Positions 37,667-46,015 of a stretch of DNA of 64,000 bases are shown in pieces. The stretch is from positions 310,001-374,000 of the forward strand of contig NZ_VXJV01000004.1 of NCBI RefSeq assembly GCF_008692785.1, read 5' to 3'. Origin of the DNA: Salmonella enterica subsp. diarizonae. Lineage in GTDB: Bacteria; Pseudomonadota; Gammaproteobacteria; Enterobacterales; Enterobacteriaceae. Under the pieces are notes generated by a model that worked only from the letters and a program-made list of their open reading frames with translations, ran no database searches and was not told where the DNA came from. Numbering within the stretch: position 1 is the first letter of the stretch; the number at the start of each line of letters is the position of its first letter. Made by a program: the position numbers and the translations under genes.

Positions 37667-40360
37667 ATGGATAAAATAATTTTCTGTCATCGCTCTGCTG
37701 GATATGGTTCTTCCCTGCTATTGGCGGTGTTTTCATTATCTTTTATTTCCAGCTCAGTGAATGCGGCTATTTCGACTGATTGTCCTGGTGGAGCTACTCG
37801 ATATTGTACAAGCAAAGTAATCAATGCTGATACTGAAGGATACATAGATAAGTCACCTGTGATATTTATGGGAGATACAAGCCTTACTGTTTCTGCCAGC
37901 CAGGCCTTTAATAATAACAAAGGCACCTATGAGTTCAGAGAGAATACGCATGTAAAAGTCAACGCCGAGTCAGGATTAAATGGCGGTACATACACGCTAA
38001 GAGGCGGAAGTACACCAGGGAAAGTTGAAATCGATATCAATGCCAGTTCTGGTATAAACAATGCCAAGTTAACTGCTCTCGCTGGTAGTAATGGCGTAGT
38101 CAATGCCAATACTGAAAAAGCAATTAATGGCGGTAGTCAGATATTCAATGCTGGAACAACACTAAACATCAATGCAGCCGATGGCGTATTTAACAGCACG
38201 GGACTGACATTCACAGATGCGACACTTAATTTAAACGCATCCGATGCCTTTAGTAAAAATACGATGTCCTCTGGTAAAGTTGGCAGTGTTAAAGGAACGT
38301 CAACGGTTAATATCAATGCCACGGGGGGAATGTCTGGTGGGCAGTTAAACATTCAGGATTCCAGCGAGGTCAATGTGACTGGAAACGGTAGTGTCACTGG
38401 AGGCACGTTACTGTTCACTGGGAGTTCAGTATTAAATGCGAATACTGCTAATGCTATCGCGGGAGAAACGAATAATACGAATAAACAGATATTTCAATCT
38501 GGTACGACAATGAATGTGAATGCAGCCACGGCACTCAGTGGTGGCAATCAAACATTTAACGATGCAACATTAAATGCCAATGCCAGTCAAGGTATAAGTG
38601 GTGGATATCAGATCCTGGCAAAAAACTCAGTCCTGAATACAGAAGCAGATCAGGCTATTATTGGAGGACAAATAAAATTACAGGATAATGCAGTATTTAA
38701 TGCTAACGGTAAATCAACAATTACCGGGGGGATACAAAATTTTAACGATAATAGTATATTAAATGCCAATGGCGAAGATACCCTGTCTGGAGGCAGCCAG
38801 AATTTTAGTGGAAACAGCATCCTGAATGGCAACAGTAAAGGGGCGATTTCCGGTAACAGCAAACAAATATTTAGTAACAATGCTATATTTAACGCCAATA
38901 TCAGCCAGGCAGTTACTGGTGGCACATCTACCACATTTAAAGACGATGCTGTCATGAACATTTCAGCACAGCATGGTGTGGATGGCGGAAATTTATTATT
39001 TGATGGTAATTCGACATTAAACATTAATACTGCAGATGCCATTAATGGTGGCGAGCAGCGTTTTAAAGGGAATTCACTGATAAATCTGAATCATGAAAAC
39101 TCGTTATATAATACAACATTGAAACTAGAAGGAAATGCCAGTGTCAATATAAACGCGGATAATGCTTTGAATTATACTGACCATATCGTTTTTTCAAAAA
39201 CATATGACACTACAACAGGCAGTATACTGGATGTTAACGGACACTCCCTAACCATTGGTAGTATCAGTGGTAATGATACCAATGCGGTAATCAAAAATAG
39301 TAGTGCTCAGGATGCCATTCTGACTACCGGTTTGTATGATTATGGTGTGTTTGCCGGGCAAAGTTACCAATATGATTCTTTTCTACAGCGTGGCGCGATG
39401 CGTGCAGATGCTGTCGTCAGCAGCGCATTGGGAGATATTACCCGTCAGGCTGGACTGGCGCTAATACCACAGTTTGCTGACAGACTCGTTCCGGAACCCA
39501 GTGGAATGGCCCAAAATGGCCAAGGGATTTGGGTACGTACCCTTTACGGACAACAGGAAAATCAAGGTGACGGAGCCACAAATGCGGCATGGAATGGCCA
39601 CGTAAAAGGTATCCAAATTGGGGCTGATTTATGGCCTGCTGATGAAGACAGCAGTCATAAACTGGGTGTTTATGTGGGTTATCTCGACAGTAATGCTAAT
39701 GTATCGGGCAAAACCATTTACACCTCGAATGCCCAGCTTGGAAGCTACCAGCTCAATACTTACGCTACAGGTTTATACTGGCGTTATACAGCAACCCAGG
39801 GCTGGTACACAAACACCACTTTACAACTAGCCCGGTATTCTGGACAGGTAGAATCGAATAACAGTACACGTAAACCTGATATTCATGGTCGTGGGCAGAT
39901 TCTGGCTTTTGAAGCGGGCTATCCGCGAGTACTAAATGAGGCGCTGACACTGGTGCCACGAATTTCTGTATCCTGGCAGAAAGTTAAATTAGATGACTAT
40001 CGTTATGATGATTTAAACGTTAATAACGATCTGGATAATCAGTTAACCGCCTCCGCTGGAGCTCGTTTGTACTGGAATACTATGACGATATCCGGGGTCC
40101 AGTGGTCCCCCTTCCTTGATGCAGAGCTGAATAATCAACTGACCGCCAGAGACAGAAATAATGTTACCGTAGGCAGTACGGGATACCAGGATTCATTACT
40201 TACATCCTATAATGGTTCTGCTGCAAAAATAAGCGGCGGCGTGACCGTAAAGCTGAATGATTATACAAATTATTATATCAAGGTTGATTATCAAAACGGT
40301 CTTAGTGAACGATCCGAAAAGACCTGGCAGGGAACAACAGGGGTCAGTTTATACTGGTAA
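37667..40360 (+). CDS. Autotransporter with repetitive beta-helix passenger, in GAG operon
   Basis: 897 residues. Signal peptide to ~VNA-A (residue 34). The passenger (~35-560) is built of ~20-residue repeats with the pattern LNANA..AISGG.Q.F..NS, typical of a beta-helix. The C-terminal barrel (from about GQGIWVRTLYGQQENQGDG) ends in SLYW, an aromatic terminus as Bam requires. It starts 9 bp after the lyase gene, so it is co-transcribed. Role may be adhesion to the polymer or surface display; inferred. Confidence 0.85.
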   Translation: MDKIIFCHRSAGYGSSLLLAVFSLSFISSSVNAAISTDCPGGATRYCTSKVINADTEGYIDKSPVIFMGDTSLTVSASQAFNNNKGTYEFRENTHVKVNAESGLNGGTYTLRGGSTPGKVEIDINASSGINNAKLTALAGSNGVVNANTEKAINGGSQIFNAGTTLNINAADGVFNSTGLTFTDATLNLNASDAFSKNTMSSGKVGSVKGTSTVNINATGGMSGGQLNIQDSSEVNVTGNGSVTGGTLLFTGSSVLNANTANAIAGETNNTNKQIFQSGTTMNVNAATALSGGNQTFNDATLNANASQGISGGYQILAKNSVLNTEADQAIIGGQIKLQDNAVFNANGKSTITGGIQNFNDNSILNANGEDTLSGGSQNFSGNSILNGNSKGAISGNSKQIFSNNAIFNANISQAVTGGTSTTFKDDAVMNISAQHGVDGGNLLFDGNSTLNINTADAINGGEQRFKGNSLINLNHENSLYNTTLKLEGNASVNINADNALNYTDHIVFSKTYDTTTGSILDVNGHSLTIGSISGNDTNAVIKNSSAQDAILTTGLYDYGVFAGQSYQYDSFLQRGAMRADAVVSSALGDITRQAGLALIPQFADRLVPEPSGMAQNGQGIWVRTLYGQQENQGDGATNAAWNGHVKGIQIGADLWPADEDSSHKLGVYVGYLDSNANVSGKTIYTSNAQLGSYQLNTYATGLYWRYTATQGWYTNTTLQLARYSGQVESNNSTRKPDIHGRGQILAFEAGYPRVLNEALTLVPRISVSWQKVKLDDYRYDDLNVNNDLDNQLTASAGARLYWNTMTISGVQWSPFLDAELNNQLTARDRNNVTVGSTGYQDSLLTSYNGSAAKISGGVTVKLNDYTNYYIKVDYQNGLSERSEKTWQGTTGVSLYW

Positions 40361-40395
40361 CTATTGGCCATTATTAAATAATTTAAGGAGTGGCG

Positions 40396-40539
40396 ATGAA
40401 ATATATCATGCTGTTTCTCATGGTAATAATGCTAAATGCATGTGAATCAGCTCAAAATTTTAAACGTCCAGAATTATCTCAACAAAACTGTGATACATGT
40501 AACATTGATGATGCTGACAGCCCAATCTTTGATGATTAA
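40396..40539 (+). CDS. Small lipoprotein
   Basis: 47 residues, too short for usual cut-offs. AAGGAG lies 6 bp before the ATG. A lipobox (MLNAC, Cys16) follows a hydrophobic start MKYIMLFLMVIM; a CDTC motif (Cys31, Cys34) lies near the acidic C-terminus. It ends the operon, 35 bp after the autotransporter. Function unknown; attachment to the membrane is inferred from the lipobox. Confidence 0.7.
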   Translation: MKYIMLFLMVIMLNACESAQNFKRPELSQQNCDTCNIDDADSPIFDD

Positions 40540-40565
40540 TACGCAAAATCCATGTTAATGCTTAC

Positions 40566-40632
40566 CTTGCGGAACACCCTTATCAAGGTGCTCCGCAAGC
40601 GAAGGCGGGCCTTTTTACCCGCCCTTCGCTTC
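40566..40632 (+). terminator. Tandem terminator hairpins at end of the GAG locus
   Basis: Stem 1: CTTGCGGA (40566-40573) with TCCGCAAG (40592-40599). Stem 2: GCGAAGGCGGG, loop CCTTTTTA, then CCCGCCCTTCGC to 40632, with one bulge. They follow the small lipoprotein and end the operon. Confidence 0.65.
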
Positions 40633-40908
40633 ATACATGCGAGCGAACCAGACACTCATGCCTTGCCTCATCTTAAACGGAAGATAGAAGCTGCTATGCA
40701 ATGCTTAAAGCGTGCCAGAAAATTCGTCTACCTCATCTTTATCGATAATATTGCCCCATGCCTCCCTCATGCCTGAACTGGCATCGTATACAATATTTAT
40801 TCACTTTGTGAATTTGAAACTAAAGCTCACCTGTCCATGAGTTCTTCTTTCATTCCATTGCCTCGTTGCCATACCAGCACACTAAAACTTAAGGTGAGCT
40901 TATTATTT

Positions 40909-41517
40909 TTATCGACGGATCAGAACAATCCTTCGCCGGTCATACAGTGTTTCCGCAGAGAGCTGCAAATCATATTTCTCGTTCTTCCGTTTTCGCGATT
41001 TAAGCATTTTCATCGTAACGCCACTTATTTGCCCAGTTTCAATCCGTCTCTTGATTTCGGCAGCGCTTAACATGAGTTGCTTCTTCAAAATCGACTGCAG
41101 GCTGACCTGAAAAGAACGGGAAATCCTGACGCTAACACTGACCTGCTTGTGGGAGGCGATACTGACCAGCCACCGTTCCTGAATGTGAAAATCAGGCTGC
41201 CCCGATAATTCAGCATTGTTTCGCTTCAGGATCGCGCTGTCATAAGCAAAATATTGCACCGTGGCAGCATCATTCGCCATCAGTAGGCAATAAAGATCGC
41301 GGTTAATTTTGTTGACTGGCAGGCGCGAGAACAAGGAGATATTCCAGGTGTAATCGCAGTGTGTGCATTTATAGATACTCCAGACATCGAGTACCTTCTT
41401 TTGCGAATTAACCCGAAATGCCCCAGAAGGCGTGAAGTCCCGTTTTACGCTGCATGAAGGGCAACGTTTCGCTATGCGCTGATACCCCACAGGAGTGACA
41501 GTCCATATGACTTTCAT
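40909..41517 (-). CDS. DUF1062-domain protein
   Basis: 202 residues. The N-terminus reads KVIWTVTPVGYQRIAKRCPSC and has two Cys pairs (CPSC, CTHC) that could bind zinc; it continues with VNSQKKVLDVWSIYKCTHCDYTWN, the DUF1062 hallmark. The C-terminal half is helical and basic (ILKKQLMLSAAEIKRRIETG). Function unknown; a nucleic-acid-binding role is plausible from the zinc-ribbon-like start and basic tail. Stands alone. Confidence 0.75.
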   Translation of the reverse strand: MKVIWTVTPVGYQRIAKRCPSCSVKRDFTPSGAFRVNSQKKVLDVWSIYKCTHCDYTWNISLFSRLPVNKINRDLYCLLMANDAATVQYFAYDSAILKRNNAELSGQPDFHIQERWLVSIASHKQVSVSVRISRSFQVSLQSILKKQLMLSAAEIKRRIETGQISGVTMKMLKSRKRKNEKYDLQLSAETLYDRRRIVLIRR

Positions 41518-42262
<745 letters not shown>

Positions 42263-42272
42263 GGAGATGATG

Positions 42273-43898
42273 ATGGATATCAGCGCCGTTATTTTTGCAA
42301 CGCATCGCATTCGACTATTACCCGATGAAGGCAAAATCCCCTGGGATGAGCCGGCCTTCAGCCAACGCATGCTGGAAAATCATCTGTCGCAGGACCACGA
42401 CTGGGCCAGCCGCCGGCTAACCGTGATTGAGCAGCAGGTAACATGGATTACCCGTCAGTTACCTGCTGGCGCCTGCATTCTGGATCTCGGCTGTGGCCCC
42501 GGTTTTTATACCCGCCTGTTAGCGGAGCGCGGGTTTCACTGCACAGGCGTAGATTTCTCACCGGCATCCATCAAATGGGCTCGCCAGCGGGCGCAGGCCG
42601 CAGATCTGAATATTGACTATATTCAGCAGGATATTCGTACATATCACCCCACGGAACCCTTCGATTTCATCATGATGACGTTTGGGGAACTGAATGTCTT
42701 TAGCGCTACTGATGCGCAAAGCCTCATCAGTCATTGCGCACAGTGGTTGAAACCGGGCGGCAAACTGCTCGTGGAAGTTCATACCTTCGATGAAGTTAAA
42801 CGCCAGGGCATGGCGCAAGCAAGCTGGCAGCGTTGCCCGCACGGTCTGTTCCTTGCCGAGCCTCATCTGCTGTTAACGGAAAATGCCTGGGATGAAGAGG
42901 CCCAAACCAGCTCAACGCAGTTCTGGGCGATAGCGGAAAACGGCGGTACCACCCGTTTCGGTAGCCAAATGAAGGCCTGGCGCGATGATGAATGTATCAG
43001 CCTGCTTGGTGACGCTGGTTTCACTGTGTTGCAGCGTCCGGACAGTCACACCTGGCCAGTCGGCGAGACTTTTGCAGGCAAGCTGTTTGCGCTGCTGGCT
43101 GAAAAAACAACTCCCACTGAGAGAATCTCCCTCAGTAAAAGGAATAAACCAATGGATATCCCACGTATTTTTACCATTAGCGAAAGCGAACACCGTATCC
43201 ATAACCCGTTTACACCGGAAAAGTACGCCACACTGGGCCATGTGTTACGCATGAAGCCAGGCATGCGGATTCTCGATCTCGGTAGCGGCTCGGGTGAGAT
43301 GCTCTGCACCTGGGCTCGCGATTACGGTGTTACTGGTACTGGCATTGACATAAGCCCGCTCTTCACCACACAGGCAAAGCAACGTGCAGAAGAACTCGGC
43401 GTTAGCGAATACGTACATTTTATTCATAACGACGCGGCTGGTTACATTGATGAGGAAAAATATGACGTGGCGGCCTGCATAGGCGCTACCTGGATTGCGG
43501 GCGGTGTCGCGGGGACAATAGATCTGCTGACCAAAAGCCTCAAGCCTGGCGGGATCATTCTCATCGGTGAACCGTACTGGCGTCAGGTCCCCGAAACGGA
43601 AGAGAGCGCTCATGCCTGTGGCGTCTCATCCGTCGCCGATTTTCGCCCCCTGCCCGAGCTTGTCGCCTTTTTCGACCAACTCGACTATGACGTGGTGGAA
43701 ATGGTGCTGGCAGATCAGCAAGGCTGGGACAGATATGAAGCCGCGAAGTGGATGACCATGCGCCGCTGGCTGGAGGAAAACCCTGATGATGAGTTTGCGC
43801 AAGAGGTTCGAACTGAACTGACGGTAGCGCCCAAACGTCACGTCACCTGGACGCGGGAATACTTTGGCTGGGGCATATTTGCGTTAATCGCGCGATAA
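42273..43898 (+). CDS. Double SAM-dependent methyltransferase, C-terminal half YjhP-like
   Basis: 541 residues from the third of three tandem ATGs (42273), best spaced from AAGGAG. Two class I methyltransferase domains: the first has ILDLGCGPGFYTRLLAE (~70-86) and the second, starting at MDIPRIFTISESEHRIHNPF, has ILDLGSGSGEMLCTWAR and closely resembles E. coli YjhP. A strong internal start is kept: AAGGAAT before the ATG at 43152. This suggests two genes once separate are now read through in frame. Substrate unknown. It takes the place YjhQ holds next to YjhX. Confidence 0.8.
   Translation: MDISAVIFATHRIRLLPDEGKIPWDEPAFSQRMLENHLSQDHDWASRRLTVIEQQVTWITRQLPAGACILDLGCGPGFYTRLLAERGFHCTGVDFSPASIKWARQRAQAADLNIDYIQQDIRTYHPTEPFDFIMMTFGELNVFSATDAQSLISHCAQWLKPGGKLLVEVHTFDEVKRQGMAQASWQRCPHGLFLAEPHLLLTENAWDEEAQTSSTQFWAIAENGGTTRFGSQMKAWRDDECISLLGDAGFTVLQRPDSHTWPVGETFAGKLFALLAEKTTPTERISLSKRNKPMDIPRIFTISESEHRIHNPFTPEKYATLGHVLRMKPGMRILDLGSGSGEMLCTWARDYGVTGTGIDISPLFTTQAKQRAEELGVSEYVHFIHNDAAGYIDEEKYDVAACIGATWIAGGVAGTIDLLTKSLKPGGIILIGEPYWRQVPETEESAHACGVSSVADFRPLPELVAFFDQLDYDVVEMVLADQQGWDRYEAAKWMTMRRWLEENPDDEFAQEVRTELTVAPKRHVTWTREYFGWGIFALIAR
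43152..43898 (+). CDS. yjhP: Possible separately translated YjhP unit inside the fusion
   Basis: ATG 43152 begins MDIPRIFTISESEHRIHNPF, the exact start of E. coli YjhP, and is preceded by AAGGAATAAACC. It may be translated on its own as a ~248-residue protein as well as within the fusion. Confidence 0.45.
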   Translation: MDIPRIFTISESEHRIHNPFTPEKYATLGHVLRMKPGMRILDLGSGSGEMLCTWARDYGVTGTGIDISPLFTTQAKQRAEELGVSEYVHFIHNDAAGYIDEEKYDVAACIGATWIAGGVAGTIDLLTKSLKPGGIILIGEPYWRQVPETEESAHACGVSSVADFRPLPELVAFFDQLDYDVVEMVLADQQGWDRYEAAKWMTMRRWLEENPDDEFAQEVRTELTVAPKRHVTWTREYFGWGIFALIAR

Positions 43899-44401
43899 AG
43901 TGGTGCAGGAGGTATAGCCTACAAGGGGTATACCTCCATTTAAAAGTATTCAACAAATTAACGCTGCTCAAGGCTGGAATATATCGTTTTAATTTCACCA
44001 TTAAGCTTCCACCACGATATGCCGCAAGACGTGCAAGCGAGGCATCTAACCTGATGAGCAGAAACTCCATCAATAAGGCGTTGCGCATGTTGCGCATGTT
44101 GCGCATGTTGCGCATGATAGCCTATCGCGCTAGCAGTGCCTGGATTATCCCTTTCGTTTCTCTTTTCTTATGCGTTATTGCTGCGATTCAATTTTTAAGA
44201 ATAAAAAAGAACCAGAAGAAAATTAGGAAATGGTTTATCCACAATATTAATTATTGTTAAAGTTAAAGCAATCCCCCGTAAAATCCGGATATTTTTATTT
44301 CTCATAGACGAGAATTTATATATTATGATATAATAAGATGGAGAACATGTAGGTTATTAACCTGCCCGTAATGTAAATGAATTTTTGAGGAGATGTTTCC
44401 A
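43899..44401. other. Intergenic region with 9-bp tandem repeats
   Basis: 503 bp. TTGCGCATG is repeated four times in a row (44084-44119); TGCGCA is itself palindromic. A 68-codon ORF (44054-44260) across it reads the repeat as LRM units and has no ribosome site; I do not call it. The region becomes very AT-rich before yeeN and holds its promoter. Confidence 0.6.
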
Positions 44402-45118
44402 GTGGGACGTAAATGGGCCAATATTGTTGCTAAAAAAACGGCTAAAGACGGAGCAACGTCTAAAGTATATGCAAAATTCGGTGTAGAAATATATGCTGCT
44501 GCTAAACAAGGTGAACCAGACCCAGAATCAAACTCATCTTTAAAATTCGTTATTGAACGTGCGAAACAAGCACAAGTTCCAAAACACGTTATTGATAAAG
44601 CCATTGATAAAGCCAAAGGTGGCGGAGATGAAACGTTCGTGCAAGGGCGCTATGAAGGCTTTGGACCAAATGGTTCAATGGTTATCGCTGAAACGTTGAC
44701 TTCTAATGTTAACCGCACGATTGCTAATATCCGCACAATTTTCAATAAAAAAGGCGGGAATATCGGAGCGGCAGGTGCTGTCAGCTATATGTTTGACAAT
44801 ACTGGAGTAATTGTATTTGAAGGAACAGACCCTGACCATATTTTTGAAATTTTGATTGATGCTGAAGTTGATGTTCGTGATGTAACCGAAGAAGAAGGAA
44901 ACATCGTTATTTATACTGAATCTACAGACCTACACAAAGGAATTGCAGCTCTAAAAGCAGTTGGAATTACTGAATTCTCAACAACAGAATTAGAAATGAT
45001 TGCTCAATCAGAAGTTGAACTTTCACCAGAAGATTTAGAAATCTTTGAAGGACTTATTGATGCCCTTGAAGATGATGATGATGTTCAAAAAGTATATCAT
45101 AACGTTGCAAATCTCTAA
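44402..45118 (+). CDS. yeeN: YeeN, YebC/PmpR-family regulator with Gram-positive character
   Basis: 238 residues from GTG 44402 (GAGGAG 9 nt upstream); the ATG at 44393 directly follows the SD and is unlikely. The protein starts [20 protein letters not shown], the YebC/YeeN signature, and ends [14 protein letters not shown]. YebC-type proteins resolve ribosome stalling on proline runs or act as regulators. Codon use is AT-rich and the sequence seems nearer Firmicute YebC than the housekeeping enterobacterial copy, so it looks acquired. Confidence 0.87.
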   Translation: MGRKWANIVAKKTAKDGATSKVYAKFGVEIYAAAKQGEPDPESNSSLKFVIERAKQAQVPKHVIDKAIDKAKGGGDETFVQGRYEGFGPNGSMVIAETLTSNVNRTIANIRTIFNKKGGNIGAAGAVSYMFDNTGVIVFEGTDPDHIFEILIDAEVDVRDVTEEEGNIVIYTESTDLHKGIAALKAVGITEFSTTELEMIAQSEVELSPEDLEIFEGLIDALEDDDDVQKVYHNVANL

Positions 45119-45123
45119 TTATA

Positions 45124-45166
45124 AATTAAACAAATCTGTCACTATGGCAGATTTGTTTAATTTATA
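45124..45166 (+). terminator. Terminator after yeeN
   Basis: AAACAAATCTG and CAGATTTGTTT pair around a short loop with the run TTTAATTTATAA after it. A strong Rho-independent terminator, AT-rich like its gene. Confidence 0.8.
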
Positions 45167-45361
45167 AAGTTGTTATAAAAAAGTATATCTTGGACTGACC
45201 CCACCCCGGTAGACGATCCTGCCCTATAGTTGGACTGAGCGTCAGACTCTAAATGAGACGCTTACAAAATGATTTACGAACTAATCTTTTGAATCCCTAT
45301 ATAAAATATAAAGCCTCAATCCAAAAGATGAGGCTTTATGTGAGGTAGATTAAATATCCCA

Positions 45362-46003
45362 TCAGCTCGTTAACTGAGTTTGCAAGCATCTCTGATAGGC
45401 GTCTGTTATTTTTAAATCATAGCGATTTTGTGCATATCCCGGGCCGTTGTAGCGCTTGGCGAAGCTGGCCCAGTCTTTATTTTGCAAATAAAAATTGAGA
45501 TTATTCGTCGCCATGAATTGGCAAAAAGCCTCCAACTGCTCGTGATTGCCGCGACTTTGCGCCGCGACAAAATCTTCAACCGAGTGAAACCCACATAAGG
45601 CAAAATTAAATCCCATGATCTGGAATGCACCCCATGACGTAGAGCAGAGCGCGGCTTCACGGTGGAGGCTCATTGCCGTCTCCAGACGCGCATGCTCTTT
45701 CTCTCCTCCCAGATAGTGCTACGCCGTCCATTGCCGATAAATAATGGAGGGAAAGCTGGCAGCAAGAATCTCGGGTTGATAGCGGCGTTTTGCCAGCTCA
45801 CGCCAGAAAATATGCCCCTCAAATAAGATCTTTGGCCTCCCGGAAGGGAGAAAGCCCTGCCCTGACGACTCCACGGTACAAACTGCCTGTAGCGCACAGG
45901 GCTCAATCTGTAGCCGTCTGGCAGCAGTGACGATCTCCTCCCAGCTAATTTTATCCCGAACAGACTTCTGGTTTAGAGGGGCAGACCGTTCACCTATTAC
46001 CAT
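45362..46003 (-). pseudogene. N-acetylmuramidase-family lysozyme interrupted by an in-frame amber stop
   Basis: Read on the minus strand from ATG 46003, the frame gives the N-terminal half (ALQAVCTVESSGQGFLPSG, with the catalytic-type Glu), then a TAG at 45719-45721, then continues in the same frame with HYLGGEKEHARLETAMSLHR, TSWGAFQIMGFN and KRYNGPGYAQN. Together these make a 213-codon N-acetylmuramidase (DUF3380) gene. Both parts are in one frame (330 bp apart, a multiple of three), so a single codon change explains the break. Last gene of a three-gene minus-strand set. Confidence 0.8.
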
Positions 46004-46015
46004 GTCATTTCTCCG

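Noticed and set aside
37927-39042. Hydrophobic minus-strand ORFs opposite the autotransporter passenger
   Set aside because: Result of repetitive Asn/Gly codons read backwards; periodic with the passenger repeats.
38000-39200. CRISPR-like array (regularly repeated units)
   Set aside because: The repeats are degenerate, ~20-residue protein repeats in frame; no identical direct repeats with unique spacers.
44054-44260. 68-codon ORF over the TTGCGCATG repeat
   Set aside because: LRM-repeat start comes from the tandem DNA repeat, no ribosome site; the hydrophobic part may be chance.
45170-45361. Possible IS end (TTGGACTGACCCCACCCC and TTGGACTGAGCG)
   Set aside because: Two short similar strings without a transposase or matching terminal repeats; insufficient to call an element.
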